Source: Chrysaora quinquecirrha (lineage: Eukaryota; Cnidaria; Scyphozoa; Semaeostomeae; Pelagiidae). Taken from it: a DNA stretch of 64,000 nt. Positions 1 to 10,607 of the stretch are shown one piece after another. A program made the position numbers and the translations under genes. The notes under the pieces were generated by a model that did no database searches, had not been told where the DNA came from, and worked only from the letters and a program-made list of their open reading frames with translations. The first letter of the stretch is position 1, and each line of letters starts with the position of its first letter. The stretch covers positions 44,773 to 108,772 of the forward strand of contig JACTAT010000145.1 in the NCBI GenBank assembly GCA_014526335.1, read 5' to 3'.

Positions 1-900
1 AATTTATAAGGGATTTGACCTTAAAAATTACTGAGGGTGTAAAATTTCACCCCAAGCGATTTTTCACGGTCAAATCCTTTATAAATTTTCAAACTTCTTA
101 TCGCTATAAAACCAGGATCGTGAAGACTAGAGGGATGAAAATTTGCCTTCAACCTAAAACTGAGGTGCTGAATCCAAATCTGATACCGAAATTTTCGTAA
201 GAGCGAATTTTCGAAAATTTTGAAAACGAGGCCCTAAGCTGAAAAGATGTATTTTTGTGGTTACTGTATATGTGACAGGCAGCTCAGAGAAAGCAACCTG
301 ATATTCGATTTTGCGTCATGGGTGGCATTAGAATATTTGTAAGCATCGGGCTGTTTTGAAAACTGTACTTGTATGCCAATCAATTTACTGTTCACTCGAT
401 TACGCATTTAGCACGAAGTAGGACATGCAAACATGCGCAGACTACAGTTACTGTTAGTTTTTAATGAATAATGGCATAAATTCACTCATTTCTTGTATAA
501 AAACCCAAAGAAACTCATTGTGAAGTTAAGAAACTCTTTACGACACTGTATTATTCTCCATTATTGTACTCAAAACTCTTCCACATGTTTAAGAGCAAAA
601 TTGATCCTAGTAGACAGGGAAATTACTGTTACCAACTAGCAAACTGGGCAACCGAAAATTTTATTGTTGTCATTACTCAAATATACTATTGCGGATATTT
701 TGGCACTTGGGACATTTTGTACATACGAAGTTATGCACCCCTGCTTCGTTTTACCCTTCTAATAAGAGATTTACCAAATGGAATAAGAAGTACAGACATT
801 TCTTTGCGCACCGCAACCAACGGCTGTCTCAGTGTCGAGTCAAATCTTGTTTCTTAGCAAAAACATTGCGGAGCTTAAAATCATAGCAATTTGTACTCAC

Positions 901-1000
901 CAATTATCTTCAAATCAGTTACATCGCTGAGTTTAAACTTCGGAAGTGCTTGTGCAAAAACGTCTTCCCTTTGCTTAGTTCTTTTTGGCAATGTTGGTAG
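901..1000 (-). CDS. partial exon, possible start of a protein kinase domain
   Basis: Read on the minus strand, this stretch is open and protein-like. It ends in a canonical donor (GTGAGT, complement of 895-900) in phase 1. The last residues are DVTDLKIIG; an L-K-x-I/L-G string is typical of the first strand of eukaryotic protein kinase domains, just before the glycine-rich loop. The upstream side is lost in the assembly gap, and no following kinase exon is visible between 1 and 894, so the rest of the gene would lie left of the window. The exon call rests on open frame, composition and donor; the kinase call is inference from one short motif. Confidence 0.4.
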
Positions 1001-1500
1001 NNNNNNNNNNNNNNNNNNNNNNNNNNNNNNNNNNNNNNNNNNNNNNNNNNNNNNNNNNNNNNNNNNNNNNNNNNNNNNNNNNNNNNNNNNNNNNNNNNNN
1101 NNNNNNNNNNNNNNNNNNNNNNNNNNNNNNNNNNNNNNNNNNNNNNNNNNNNNNNNNNNNNNNNNNNNNNNNNNNNNNNNNNNNNNNNNNNNNNNNNNNN
1201 NNNNNNNNNNNNNNNNNNNNNNNNNNNNNNNNNNNNNNNNNNNNNNNNNNNNNNNNNNNNNNNNNNNNNNNNNNNNNNNNNNNNNNNNNNNNNNNNNNNN
1301 NNNNNNNNNNNNNNNNNNNNNNNNNNNNNNNNNNNNNNNNNNNNNNNNNNNNNNNNNNNNNNNNNNNNNNNNNNNNNNNNNNNNNNNNNNNNNNNNNNNN
1401 NNNNNNNNNNNNNNNNNNNNNNNNNNNNNNNNNNNNNNNNNNNNNNNNNNNNNNNNNNNNNNNNNNNNNNNNNNNNNNNNNNNNNNNNNNNNNNNNNNNN
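1001..1500. other. assembly gap (500 N)
   Basis: Exactly 500 unknown bases, a conventional scaffold-gap size, so the true length is unknown. It probably hides more of the minus-strand exon on its left and of the CAT microsatellite on its right. Confidence 0.99.
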
Positions 1501-1622
1501 GTTGTCGTCGTCGTCGAGCATCATATTCATCATCATGATCGTCTTTAGCATGATCATTATGGTCATTATCATCCTCTTCAAAGGCATAATCATCTTCAAA
1601 ATCATCATCATCATCATCATCA

Positions 1623-1657
<35 letters not shown>

Positions 1658-1765
1658 AATCATCATCACCAGCATAATCATCGTTCTCATTATCGTTGTC
1701 TTCTTCTTCGTCATCTTCGTCATTATTAACATCATCATCATCATTATTATCATCATCATCAGCGT
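1501..1765. repeat. (CAT/ATC)n trinucleotide microsatellite
   Basis: Near-continuous imperfect CAT/CGT triplets abut the gap; the repeat probably caused the assembly break. Open frames across it encode only Met, Ile, His, Asp or Ser runs and are not genes. Confidence 0.95.
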
Positions 1766-1830
1766 CCTTCGGACATTGTTACAGCGTTGCTATTTTTCTT
1801 GCTAATATCATTATGTCTAATTCCACGCAG

Positions 1831-2031
1831 GATGTCCAGGATCAGAGGCTGTGGAAACAACAACTTACAATGTTAATTGCAATGGTGGCAAGGATATTTA
1901 AAGTAATTCCTTTAAGCATGGAAGTGTGTGCACTTTCAGTTGTAAAAAAGGCTACGTTTATCGTTATGGGAATAAGAAAAGAACCTGTACGCCAATCGAC
2001 AAATGGGATGGGATGCCAATTCAATGTGAAG
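1831..2031 (+). pseudogene. sushi (CCP) exon with an in-frame stop
   Basis: A phase-1/phase-1 exon is bounded by an acceptor (ttccacgcag) and a donor after GAA-G. It reads CPGSEAVETTTYNVNCNGG, then a TAA at 1899-1901, then resumes in the same frame as a sushi domain with the spacing HGSVC, FSC, GYVYRYG, RTC, DKW and IQC. It is clearly related to the intact exon at 3227-3415, with the same extra cysteine pair and CNG motif. Only the stop disrupts it. It could be a dead exon, a null allele, a sequencing error, or an exon skipped without frame loss because both ends are phase 1. It would belong to the plus-strand sushi/HYR gene. Confidence 0.7.
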
Positions 2032-2043
2032 GTATTTAACATA

Positions 2044-2634
2044 CAGTTGACATCCGCTATCTCGACTGCTCGCTATCTCGAACATTCGCTATCTCGAACG
2101 ATTTTCCATTTCCCCTCGTTTTGGTATAAGGGTTTGTATAGAAAAATCATCCGCTATCCCGAACCCCATCATCTCGAACATTCGCTGTCTCGAACCATTC
2201 TCGATTTCCCATGGAGGAAAACATGCTCCTTATCTCGAACTTTGCTAAATTTTCTGCTGAACTGGATAAAGAGACAGGCTGAAAATATGTATAAGTTTGC
2301 CTACAGAGCGTGAATGGCAGCAGCTAAGTGATATGCTGCCCATGTATACAATAGATGAAGCTGTTCTATTTCGAGATGTGTTGCATCGCCATTATCTCAA
2401 TTTCACCAATAGTAGGGATGAAAGCAGATGAGCTTTGACTCCTATGTAAAAAATACCAGACTTGTTTGATGAAATTTGGGATCAGTAACCCTGCATGTTA
2501 ATAGGGGTTCCTATTCTGACTTAAAACTAGCTATAATTTTATATATTTATATGGGGCATCCGTTATTTCGAACATTCGCTATCTCGAACAAATTTCAGTT
2601 TTCCTTGAGAGTTCGAGATAGCGGATGTTAGCTG
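2044..2634 (+). mobile_element. Tigger/pogo-like non-autonomous DNA transposon
   Basis: Inverted ends begin CAGTTGACATCCGCTATCTC (2044) and finish GAGATAGCGGATGTTAGCTG (2634), with a TA dinucleotide directly outside each end (2042-2043 and 2635-2636). CAGT-type ends with TA duplication are the signature of pogo/Tigger elements. The word CGCTATCTCGAAC recurs several times inside. No intact transposase is present; the interior is full of stops. Confidence 0.75.
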
Positions 2635-3226
2635 TACTTTATCTGAAATCAAATTGCCTTATGAGGTATATAAAATTTAAAAATAGAATCAGAATTTTTT
2701 TTCATCTTCTGACAATATTTCTAGAAAGAGGCTCAGGAGGGTTACTCTAAACTTTTTGGGGTCTTTATCACTGTTTTTTTTGCTGGAAGGCAAGTAAAGT
2801 CTAATTCTAAACTCTATCTTTACCCACGCGCTACAGCATGGATATGGCCTAAGTAGCCCTCGACCAATTTTTTCCCCATTGGTTTCTAATTGTTTGGATT
2901 GCATGTCTTGAATAAAATTGCTAAATGCTGCACTTTGTTTTGCTGTTTTAGAGCATCTTGGCTTCACGTTTTATTTTATATAAGAACAACCTTCATAACA
3001 AACACCAGGCTGAAATTTGGGCCAAACTTTTTTGCTATCTCCGAAACTATTTGATATACACACAAACAAGGTTTACCGGCGTAAAACCCTTGCCCGGAAA
3101 GACATTCTAAACATTTTCGAGAATGTTACAGGGTGACAAGTTAGTGAAAAATCGCTTCAAATATAAGAAACAGGCAGGCAATACAAATTCATGACAAATA
3201 TTTATGATTTTCTTACGTAGTCACAG

Positions 3227-3415
3227 GATGTCCAATGTCAGAGACTGTGGATACAGCGAGCAATGTTCAATGCAACGGTGTATCCAATGGTAATATATAT
3301 TTTCATGGTACCGTATGCGTTTCCAAATGTAAACGGAACTACTATCATCATGGTGGAGATATGACGAGAACCTGTACGCATAACAAATGGAGTGGAACAG
3401 CCATTGATTGTCGTG
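3227..3415 (+). CDS. sushi (CCP) domain exon 2 of sushi/HYR protein
   Basis: A phase-1/phase-1 exon of 189 bp with acceptor ttcttacgtagtcacag and donor GTATTT. It encodes a complete sushi module with six cysteines (CPM, QCNG, VC, KC, RTC, DC), the core HGTVC and the terminal KWSG...DC. It is a clear paralogue of the stop-bearing exon at 1831. Sushi domains fold as extracellular beta sandwiches used for protein recognition. Symmetric phase allows this exon to be duplicated or skipped without breaking the frame. Confidence 0.85.
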
Positions 3416-3539
3416 GTATTTGACTTTTTCTGAAATATAATTTTTTATTCAGCCTCTATCAAATACTGTTTTCTCTATAACATATCACTTCCATATATAT
3501 ATATGTATATTTGTCGTGAATGGCGAACACTATAGGATT

Positions 3540-3740
3540 GATTTTTCCACAAGTGGCATACCACAATAAATGGGAGTCGAACCTAGAAAAATAACCGGAG
3601 GAGAGCTTTGGGCTGTATGACTTGGGGAGTTACTCGGCGATTTCATTGAGCTCTATAGCTCAGTAGAAAAGTTGTTGTCTCTTTGGTCATGCAGCCCATG
3701 TGCAAATCCCATTTATGGTGGTATGTCATTTGTGGAAAAC
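3540..3740. repeat. MITE-like inverted repeat with TTTTCCACAAGTGG ends
   Basis: The left part TTTTCCACAAGTGGCATACC and the right part GGTATGTCATTTGTGGAAAA are imperfect reverse complements. An internal tRNA-like stretch (TATAGCTCAGTAGAA ... GCAAATCCC) lies between them. A related right end, CCACCAATTGTGGTAGC, occurs at about 24222-24245. It sits in the intron after sushi exon 2. Confidence 0.5.
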
Positions 3741-4009
3741 ATTACACTTGCATATACAGTAACACTCCGGGCAAACCCGTATAAGTAAGAGCCTGTCTTT
3801 TCTGAAGCCATGCTGTTTTGGTTTTTATGCAAGGAAAATGAGTAAGCATGCATGTTCTAAAATAATGATTACATTACTGAGTTGATATTTAAATATTTAC
3901 CATATCATATGTACGATGATAAGTACTAGGTTCCGCCATTAAGTCATTAGATTGTAAAATGAAAACTAGCGCATCAGTTTGATGATGAAACTGAAAATCT
4001 TCAACAGTA

Positions 4010-4590
4010 CTGATGATATCCCTCTGTGCAACTTATGGTATCCTTTCACATTATTGAACATCATTCACGGTACTGATAATATCCCTTCACGGTACTGATA
4101 GTACCCTCCACTGTTCTGATGATATCCCTCCATGCATGTTATACTTTCCCTCCACAGTACTGAAGATTCTCTTCTACGATACTGTACACGCAACTTACAT
4201 ACCCATCTACTGCACTGAACATCGTCCACTGAACTGATGATATACCTGCACGGTACTGATGATATCCCCGAGGGGCAAATCACTCCAAAAAATCTCGTCC
4301 ACTTTTTGAAAAATCCTATTGTTCTTTTGTGAAAATCCCAAAAATCTCGTCCACTTCTAAGGAAAGTGATTTGCCCCTCGGATATCCCACCACGTTACTG
4401 ATAGTACCCGTGCATGCAACTCATAATATCCCTGCACTGTACTGATGATATCCCTCCATGCAAGTTATACTACCCCCCACCGTACTGAACATTCTCCTCC
4501 ACTGTACTGAACATTTTCCACTGGACTGCAACGATATCCCGTCACTGAACTGATGATATCCCGCCACTGTACTGAATAATATTGGCATTA
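4010..4590. repeat. degenerate minisatellite based on TACTGATGATATCCC
   Basis: Many diverged copies of a unit of about 20-30 bp containing ACTGATGATATCCCTCCA or ACTGAACATT..CCAC fill the intron. The MITE at 4269-4380 is inserted within this tract. Confidence 0.7.
4269..4380. mobile_element. 112-bp MITE with 16-bp perfect TIRs
   Basis: The ends CGAGGGGCAAATCACT (4269-4284) and AGTGATTTGCCCCTCG (4365-4380) are perfect reverse complements. GATATCCC lies immediately outside both ends (4261-4268 and 4381-4388). An 8-bp duplication would fit the hAT superfamily, but the host tract is itself rich in GATATCCC, so the duplication is not proof. The interior repeats AAAATCTCGTCCACTT twice. A related left end lies near 45872. 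Confidence 0.7.
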
Positions 4591-4802
4591 AGTCTTTAAG
4601 TTTTCGAGGGTCTAAAATCTGGAACTGTTAAGTCACAAAGAGTTAAAAAAATTGATAAAAACCTGGTTCTTAAATAAAAAACGCAGGTGTTCGTTCTGCA
4701 TCAAATGATTCTTTGATGCAATGTGTCGAGCTGCTTCATGTTAGTGTGAATTAGTGTTTATCACTATTGTATTATAATAACGTTAAAAAAGATACAATCA
4801 CC

Positions 4803-5022
4803 ATTACATTACAATTTCATTACAATTACAATTGAAATTACAATTGAAATTACAATTGAAATTACAATTACAACTACAATTACAATTACAATTACAATTA
4901 CAATTACAATTACAATTACAATTACAATCACAATTACAATTACAATTACAATTACAATTACAATTACAATTACAATTACAATTACAATTACAATTACAAT
5001 TACAATTACAATTACAATTGCA
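4803..5022. repeat. (TACAAT)n hexanucleotide microsatellite
   Basis: About 36 near-perfect tandem TACAAT units with a few substitutions. The frames translate as Leu-Gln or Val-Ile repeats and are artefacts. Confidence 0.97.
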
Positions 5023-5204
5023 ACAGCCTGCACGGTACTACACGGAGATGACCCGGGCTGGTAATAATGGTAATTTCATTTTTTCCAATCTAGGCCTTTT
5101 TGGAAATGTTTACATTCAGCACCATACTCGCGTTTGTATCTATCGATGTAGCACTTATTCCATTATCTCTTATGACAACATGGCAGTATATTATTCATTT
5201 ATAG

Positions 5205-5426
5205 AGATTTTATGTCCAATACTGCCCAAGTCGCATCCTAAGCTAACAGCGAAATCATCATTCATTGACTGTTTCAATAAAAATCTAAAGGTTGACGAAT
5301 CTTGCTTCCTCCTTTGTCCTGTTGGATATAACCTTGTTGGTCAACGTTTGTTTACATGCATCGGAGGCGTTGGCGCAGTTGGAAAATGGCAGACTTCTGG
5401 AAAACTTGTTGCACCGACATGCAAAG
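5205..5426 (+). CDS. sushi (CCP) domain exon 3 of sushi/HYR protein
   Basis: A phase-1/phase-1 exon of 222 bp, acceptor ttatttcatttatag-like, donor GTAAAG. It encodes LCPILPKSHPKL, IDC, ESCFLLCPVGYNLVG, TC, GKWQTSG and PTC: six cysteines and the G-x-W near the end expected of a sushi module. It is the most divergent sushi module here. The open frame running into it from the TACAAT repeat is not coding; the exon starts at the splice acceptor. Confidence 0.8.
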
Positions 5427-5516
5427 GTAAAGAACTTTTAACAGTTTATAGTAAAAAGCATTTTCCAGTGTTTCTGTGTACCAGAGGTAATGCTGCTGAA
5501 TTGGTATTGGACACTA

Positions 5517-5800
5517 CCCTTAGATGCCTAATTTCTGGGGGTTGAGTAGGTAAGGGTTGGCACAGCATTCAGGATCTAATTTGCTGGTGGGTCTTAATAA
5601 ACGGCAGGGGGTTGGAATTTTTGACAAACTTTGTCAGAAAACTGCTAAAACAGTGCGATCGGACCCCATAGTACTTGTTAAGCTTAGGCAATCCATAATC
5701 TTAACAAGCAATAGAGTGTACAAGTGAAATTTCATACCAAGAAAGGCATAGAAAAATAATTAAAAATATCGCCACCATATTGTCGATAAGTTTTTATATC
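5517..5800 (+). mobile_element. truncated TA-flanked MITE (CTCTTAGG family)
   Basis: It starts after a TA with CCCTTAGATGCCTAATTTCTGG. It then shares a diverged interior (CAGAAAACTGCTAAAACAGT ... AATAGAGTG ... ACCAAGAAAG ... ATATCG) with 21635-21990 and, reversed, with 35943-36190. The right terminal repeat is missing. It lies in the intron after sushi exon 3. Confidence 0.5.
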
Positions 5801-6469
5801 AGTTGTGACAGAGTTGAATGGGGCTCATGTACTTTCCTCTACTTTGTTTTGGGGTGCTTCTTAACCCTATCTCACCTGGGCGTTGCTGAACCCTCTCAAC
5901 CTTGAGGCCACAATTGTGCCCCTTAGTTATCTCAACTATCAATTCACATAAAACAACTAGAATCAGTACAAATGTTGCCTGGTAGGCAAGGAACAAAAAC
6001 TGCAACAAAAATTTTTCCACAACCAATCATGTGAGATATGACGTCACGTTACAGAATTGTCATGTGATGACATTATTTCTAACAAGGCATTTCAAACTCA
6101 AAGATTAAGGTCATCTTAGAGTTCAGATATGGACAAACTGTTATGAAACATCTCTCTTGCTGCTTATTTCAATGCTCTAAAGTGTATAAACTCAGATTTC
6201 TTGGTAATCAACAATTGCGAGTTTCTTATATATCGAAACGCAAACATTTGATAATTTGGATGGTAATATATAGAAACTCAAATTCGATCCATATCAGGGT
6301 GCTTCTGATTGAATGTTGGATTCAGGAACCAAACGTTTAGTAGGGGGAACATTGTGCCCCCCAGGTGAGATAGGATTAATCACATGCCCTGCTTATTCTA
6401 ACCTTGCAGCTATTGAGAACCTAAGATATGTAATGCCTTCATTTTGTATTGCACTCTTTAATTTTTCAG

Positions 6470-6760
6470 ATATTCAGATACCCGATTTTGGTGATAATAA
6501 TAGTCGTTGCAATAGGGGAATCAGGCTGGAGACCACCTCGCTACCAGGCAAGTCATATGGCAAAATCACATTTGAAGCGATAACTGTTAAGGACAACAGT
6601 GGAGAATCTGTGACGGTGACAAGTAGTCCTGCTGGCTATGCTTTTGGTCAAACATATGATTTTGAAATAGGCAAGCATAAATATGGAAAAGCAGTCACTC
6701 TGATAGCAACAGATACTTCTGGAAACAGCCGCGCGTGCCGCTTTAACGTCGTCGTTCTAG
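6470..6760 (+). CDS. HYR domain exon 1 of sushi/HYR protein
   Basis: A phase-1/phase-1 exon of 291 bp, acceptor tttaatttttcag, donor GTTAGT. The HYR (hyalin repeat) signature is visible: DIQIPDF at the start, VKDNSGESVTVT in the middle, and the final KAVTLIATDTSGNSRACRFNVVV. The usual CP near the start is absent; a single Cys precedes the conserved Cys near the end. HYR modules are immunoglobulin-like extracellular adhesion or complement-associated domains that often neighbour sushi modules. Confidence 0.85.
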
Positions 6761-7546
6761 GTTAGTTTTACTCTGCATTTTTTTCTTATCTTCTTTCTGA
6801 ACCTTATTCTCATGCATCACAGCTAAACGCTTAGTGAAACATGAATCACATAATATACTTTATACGGAACTCTTTTATAAGGAAAGCTCAGACCCTCACA
6901 TCCACAAAAACTGAAGAAACTCTTCTACCGACACAATTTTTCTTGGGAAATAATAAAAGTTAGACACAGGGTTCAGAAAACCTCTCTGCGATCTCAAGTT
7001 TTGCTTCTAAAACCTTCCTAACTTTTCGGGCCCCTTGGACCATGGACAAAAACCGTTGCTCTAGTTCTAATGATTACTGAGCGTTCAGGCAATAATACCA
7101 ACAAAAACAAAATAAAACAGTCATAAAACAATAAAACAACAATTTTACTTAGCTTGATGCACATTTCATTCAGGCACACTATGTTCAATAATATAGTTTT
7201 TATATTACCAACTACAGTACCGGCTTAGAAAAAAAATTTTTTTCATAATTTCTTATATTCTAGTAAATATTATCTTCTTAATTTTGCCCTTCCCACAAAC
7301 CGTCAGAGGGTCGCATGGTTTTCTGGACTCTTGTTAGACCCTCCAAAATGATGTTTTTATTTCTAGTGTTATTCGATCTAATCTTAGAAGATGTCCTTTA
7401 ATGAAACAAAATGGCATTGTCTAGGGGAGGAAGGGGGTCCCATACATGAAAGGCTCAATAGAATAAGAAGGAAAATCATTTTTATCAGAGCTCTTGCCAT
7501 TATTTGTTGAGAAGACATTTCTTGACATTTCTCATTCTCATTTCAG

Positions 7547-7792
7547 ATAAAGAGCCACCGAAATTGCTGTCATGTCCTTCCAATATCGAAAAGAATAGTG
7601 ACAGCTATACTAGAGTATCCTGGCCAGTGCCACAATACTCAGACAACAGTGGAGACTCTTCTCGCCTTGGAATAACTTCAAATTATCAGCCAGGAAACAT
7701 ATTTCGGATCGGAAAAGTGACAGTTGTCTATATTGCAGTCGACCCTAGTGGAAATAAAAATCATCAATGCTCATTTACCGTCTCTGTTAAAG
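7547..7792 (+). CDS. HYR domain exon 2 of sushi/HYR protein
   Basis: A phase-1/phase-1 exon of 246 bp, acceptor ctcattctcatttcag, donor GTATCA. It is a textbook HYR repeat: DKEPPKLLSCPSNIE, RVSWPVPQYSDNSGD, GITSNYQPG, then GKVTVVYIAVDPSGNKNHQC and FTVSV. Both conserved cysteines (SCP and HQC) are present, unlike in the preceding HYR exon. Confidence 0.92.
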
Positions 7793-7929
7793 GTATCATA
7801 TCTTTTCTCTTGTAAAAACTATTTCCGTAAAAAGGTTCGGGGTTTTTTTGTTAAAAGTTCTTATACGTTACACTTTTAATACGAAACTGCTCAATAAGCA
7901 ACTAGGGCTGGCTTGACCTGTACGTTAGG

Positions 7930-8213
7930 CCCTTGCCAAACGATCAAACATTGTTTGTCAAGCATTTGAAATTTGCTTTTCAAGCAAAATGTTTTACCGT
8001 TTTGCCACGCCGCAAAACATTGCTCGGTAAGCATTTTGCTTGCCTCAAACAAAACAAAATGTTTTCGAACCCTTCCAAATGCATTATACAACGAATTCTG
8101 CTTGCCAATGCTTGTCAAGCAATGTTTTGTGACGTAGCCAAACGTTCAAACATCGTTTGATAAGCAAATTTCAAGTGTTTGGCAAACAATGTTTGATCGT
8201 TTGCCAAGGCCTT
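7930..8213. mobile_element. palindromic MITE, CAAACATTGTTTG family, copy 1
   Basis: The left arm AGGCCCTTGCCAAACGATCA (from about 7928) is matched by the reverse complement of TGATCGTTTGCCAAGGCCTT (ending about 8211). Pairing continues inward through most of the element. Words such as AAACATTG, AAGCATTT and TGTTTTG recur on both strands. Related copies are at 10608-10866 and 28895-29128. It lies in the intron between HYR exon 2 and the last sushi exon. Confidence 0.7.
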
Positions 8214-8674
8214 GAACAACTTACAGGGCGCAATTAAATGACTGTAAGCAACTAAGAAGTCAAACAATCAAGCTGCGGCATTCATATAAAAATATATATG
8301 TTGATGTGAAAAGATAAAACAGCCTTTAGTTAATGTGATTCCAGTTACTGTTTCTCAAAAATTTGTGTTGGTGTAGCTTTTTGGTCATCCAAACGCCATC
8401 CACCTATTTTGAAAAATCAAATCTTCCTTTGCAATACTTTCAATTAGGATCATTTCCCAATTCAATAAGTAACTACGTAGCTAGTTCGAAGCAATATGGA
8501 AAGTTGACGATTTGGTTTCGTTCAAGCGCTTTTTGAATTGAATACAGTACTCTTTAATACGTTTTTCGATTATGCGTATTTTCCACACTTTTCTGTGGAT
8601 GCTCCATGAGTCACCTAAAAGTCTTTTTCATTCATATACTACTCTCTAATCTTTCAATTTCCTATTTCTTCTAG

Positions 8675-8872
8675 TGCCAAGTTGTCCACCATTAAATGCA
8701 CCAAAGAATGGTATGGTTACCATGATGATGAGTATTAAAGTGGCACACCCATCTTGTGAGGCAGGTTTTTATCCAATTGCACCATTTCCCTTCTTTTATT
8801 TGTGCAAGAGCGGTGTATGGGCCACACATCCACCTCATGCTGGATCAGCCGATGTTGTACCAGACTGCCTAT
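8675..8872 (+). CDS. sushi (CCP) domain exon 4 of sushi/HYR protein
   Basis: A phase-1/phase-1 exon of 198 bp with acceptor cctatttcttctag and donor GTAAGT. It encodes a four-cysteine sushi module: PSCPPLNAPKNGMV, HPSCEAGFYP, YLCKSGVWA and PDC. The CPPLNAPKNG opening and GVW near the end are typical. It is closer to the classical sushi consensus than the six-cysteine modules upstream. Confidence 0.88.
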
Positions 8873-9097
8873 GTAAGTTTTGATATCCTTTTTATTCCGC
8901 TTTGTTGGGCATCGAATAGCAGTTATCCGTTATCCGTTGTCCGATTTTGAAATTTTCTAATCCCCCATTTTGTTTGCTTGCTTTTTTATTCGAGCTCAGG
9001 TCTTCCCAGTTTCTTATATCGGCCTTTCGGCCTTAGTGTCTTATGGCATTGATTAGCTAATGCTCAGCTCAGATAGATCAATGAATTGTTTTTTTAG

Positions 9098-9279
9098 TGA
9101 GAACACCACCCGGAGGCCTGAACGTTGGTTTGTACCAGTTTTTTACGTATTCAGGAGATTGCAGTTCTGCAGCTGCACAACAAGAAATCAGAGGCAAGAT
9201 AGCCATGCTTGGACTTTGCCAGGGCCAGTGCAACATTAATCAGCTAAAATTTGTCTGTGGTGGCAAGACAACGGTCTAA
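9098..9279 (+). CDS. last exon of sushi/HYR protein, cysteine-containing tail
   Basis: The acceptor tgtttttttag opens a phase-1 exon that runs to a TAA at 9277-9279. The tail reads RTPPGGLNVGLYQFFTYSG, then a compact region with four cysteines (GDCSSAAAQQ, LGLCQGQC, KFVCGG). I do not recognise it as a named domain. It contains no membrane segment, so the product is probably secreted, or attached elsewhere. A poly(A) signal follows 74 bp downstream, supporting a true 3' end. Confidence 0.75.
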
Positions 9280-9352
9280 TCATTTGGAAACTCTTGCCTC
9301 CCATAATCATAGTCTCAGTACCACAAACGTAGCATGTTGGTTTTGTCAACAA

Positions 9353-9358
9353 AATAAA
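9353..9358 (+). terminator. poly(A) signal AATAAA of sushi/HYR gene
   Basis: A canonical AATAAA lies 74 bp after the stop codon of the last exon, in an A-rich context. Confidence 0.7.
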
Positions 9359-9359
9359 A

Positions 9360-10607
9360 AAGTGAGATTGATATATTGAAGAAATGGAAATTATTTCAGC
9401 GTCTTTCATTATTTTTCTGTGCTTCTGTAAATCGGTATTCTCAAATTAGCTACCTTGTTCCCTTTTATATTTGCATCCGCTTGAATTTGTCGTAACGAAC
9501 GATGAACAAACAGTGCCGATTTTAAAATCCCAAAGCTTCACAGAACACGCAAAAAGGGTTCCACTACTCAACCTTGAGAGCATGGAACGGTACACCCACC
9601 GACATACGAGTAACTGAGACCCTTGGGCGGGAAAACTGAAAACGCATCCGTTGAGCTCAAAGCCCGCATGAAACACGAACCCCTGAAAGAAGAGTGTTAC
9701 TTGTATTCTTTATATTTATCTAACTTTTACTTAAATTGCATTTTACATATATTAGATATTTATCTACAGAAGGATTATCGTGTATAAATAATAATTTATG
9801 ATATGGTAACTTATCATAAAAAGTTATCATAGCGGAGGTTTATTTTCCGCAGGCGATTGCTTTAATCAAACGTGCAGTTGTTTCAGCTGCATGTCACGCA
9901 GGGTTACATTAGCTAGCTAAACGTTAGGGGAAAGTCTCTCGTAGAAATTAGTTTGATTTACAACAACCTGGTGCATTTTGAATGAGACAAAGTGCCAAAG
10001 ATGGGAAAATCACCTGTTTCAGTGGCCTTGAAGATATGTTTTAGCAGACGCGCGAAAGTTGGAGACTGTGAAGACACATGCTTTGAAAAGGCATGGGTAC
10101 GAAAATTCAGCTATTAGAAAACTGCGAATCTGAAGCCTCGTCTGTCACCGGGCTGTCACCGTCAATCCGAAATCTTTTACTCTTCTTTCTGAGTTGTAGT
10201 TTTAGCACCCAACAAAACAAGATCGATAACTGCGATAGAAGTAACACTCAGGCCTACTTTATTAAAATAAAAGCGCACTCATCAGATTTTCATACAGGTT
10301 TAAGATAGATCAGACGAGAAAAGATCCAAGTTTTCCATTGCTACAATATAATTTTCTACATATCCCCTTAAATAAATATTTCTAACAAAATAAAATGAAC
10401 AACCAGCAAAGAAATCTTACAATAAGAATCTTGAAAAATATTATTTTCTTGGTTTCAGTCCCAGTAAATTTTAAAATTCATCACAGTGCAAAATACCATA
10501 AACAAGTCATTGAATGATTTACAAAAATATACCCTATATAGGGAATAAAGAAAAAATTAAAATAATTTTGATCACATATTTCAAAACTTCTGATCATATA
10601 TCTCTCA
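9360..10607. other. intergenic, nothing recognised
   Basis: AT-rich sequence with short open frames only (none above about 76 codons) and no exon-like boundaries or recognised repeats. Confidence 0.5.

Noticed and set aside
881..1759. Long open frames through the gap and CAT repeat on both strands
   Set aside because: They consist of N-derived X residues and triplet-repeat translation; only the 901-1000 end has real exon character.
4809..5033. Val-Ile and Leu-Gln repeat proteins
   Set aside because: Direct translation of the TACAAT microsatellite.
7891..8160. Overlapping ORFs on both strands at 8 kb and 22.6 kb
   Set aside because: By-products of palindromic MITEs.
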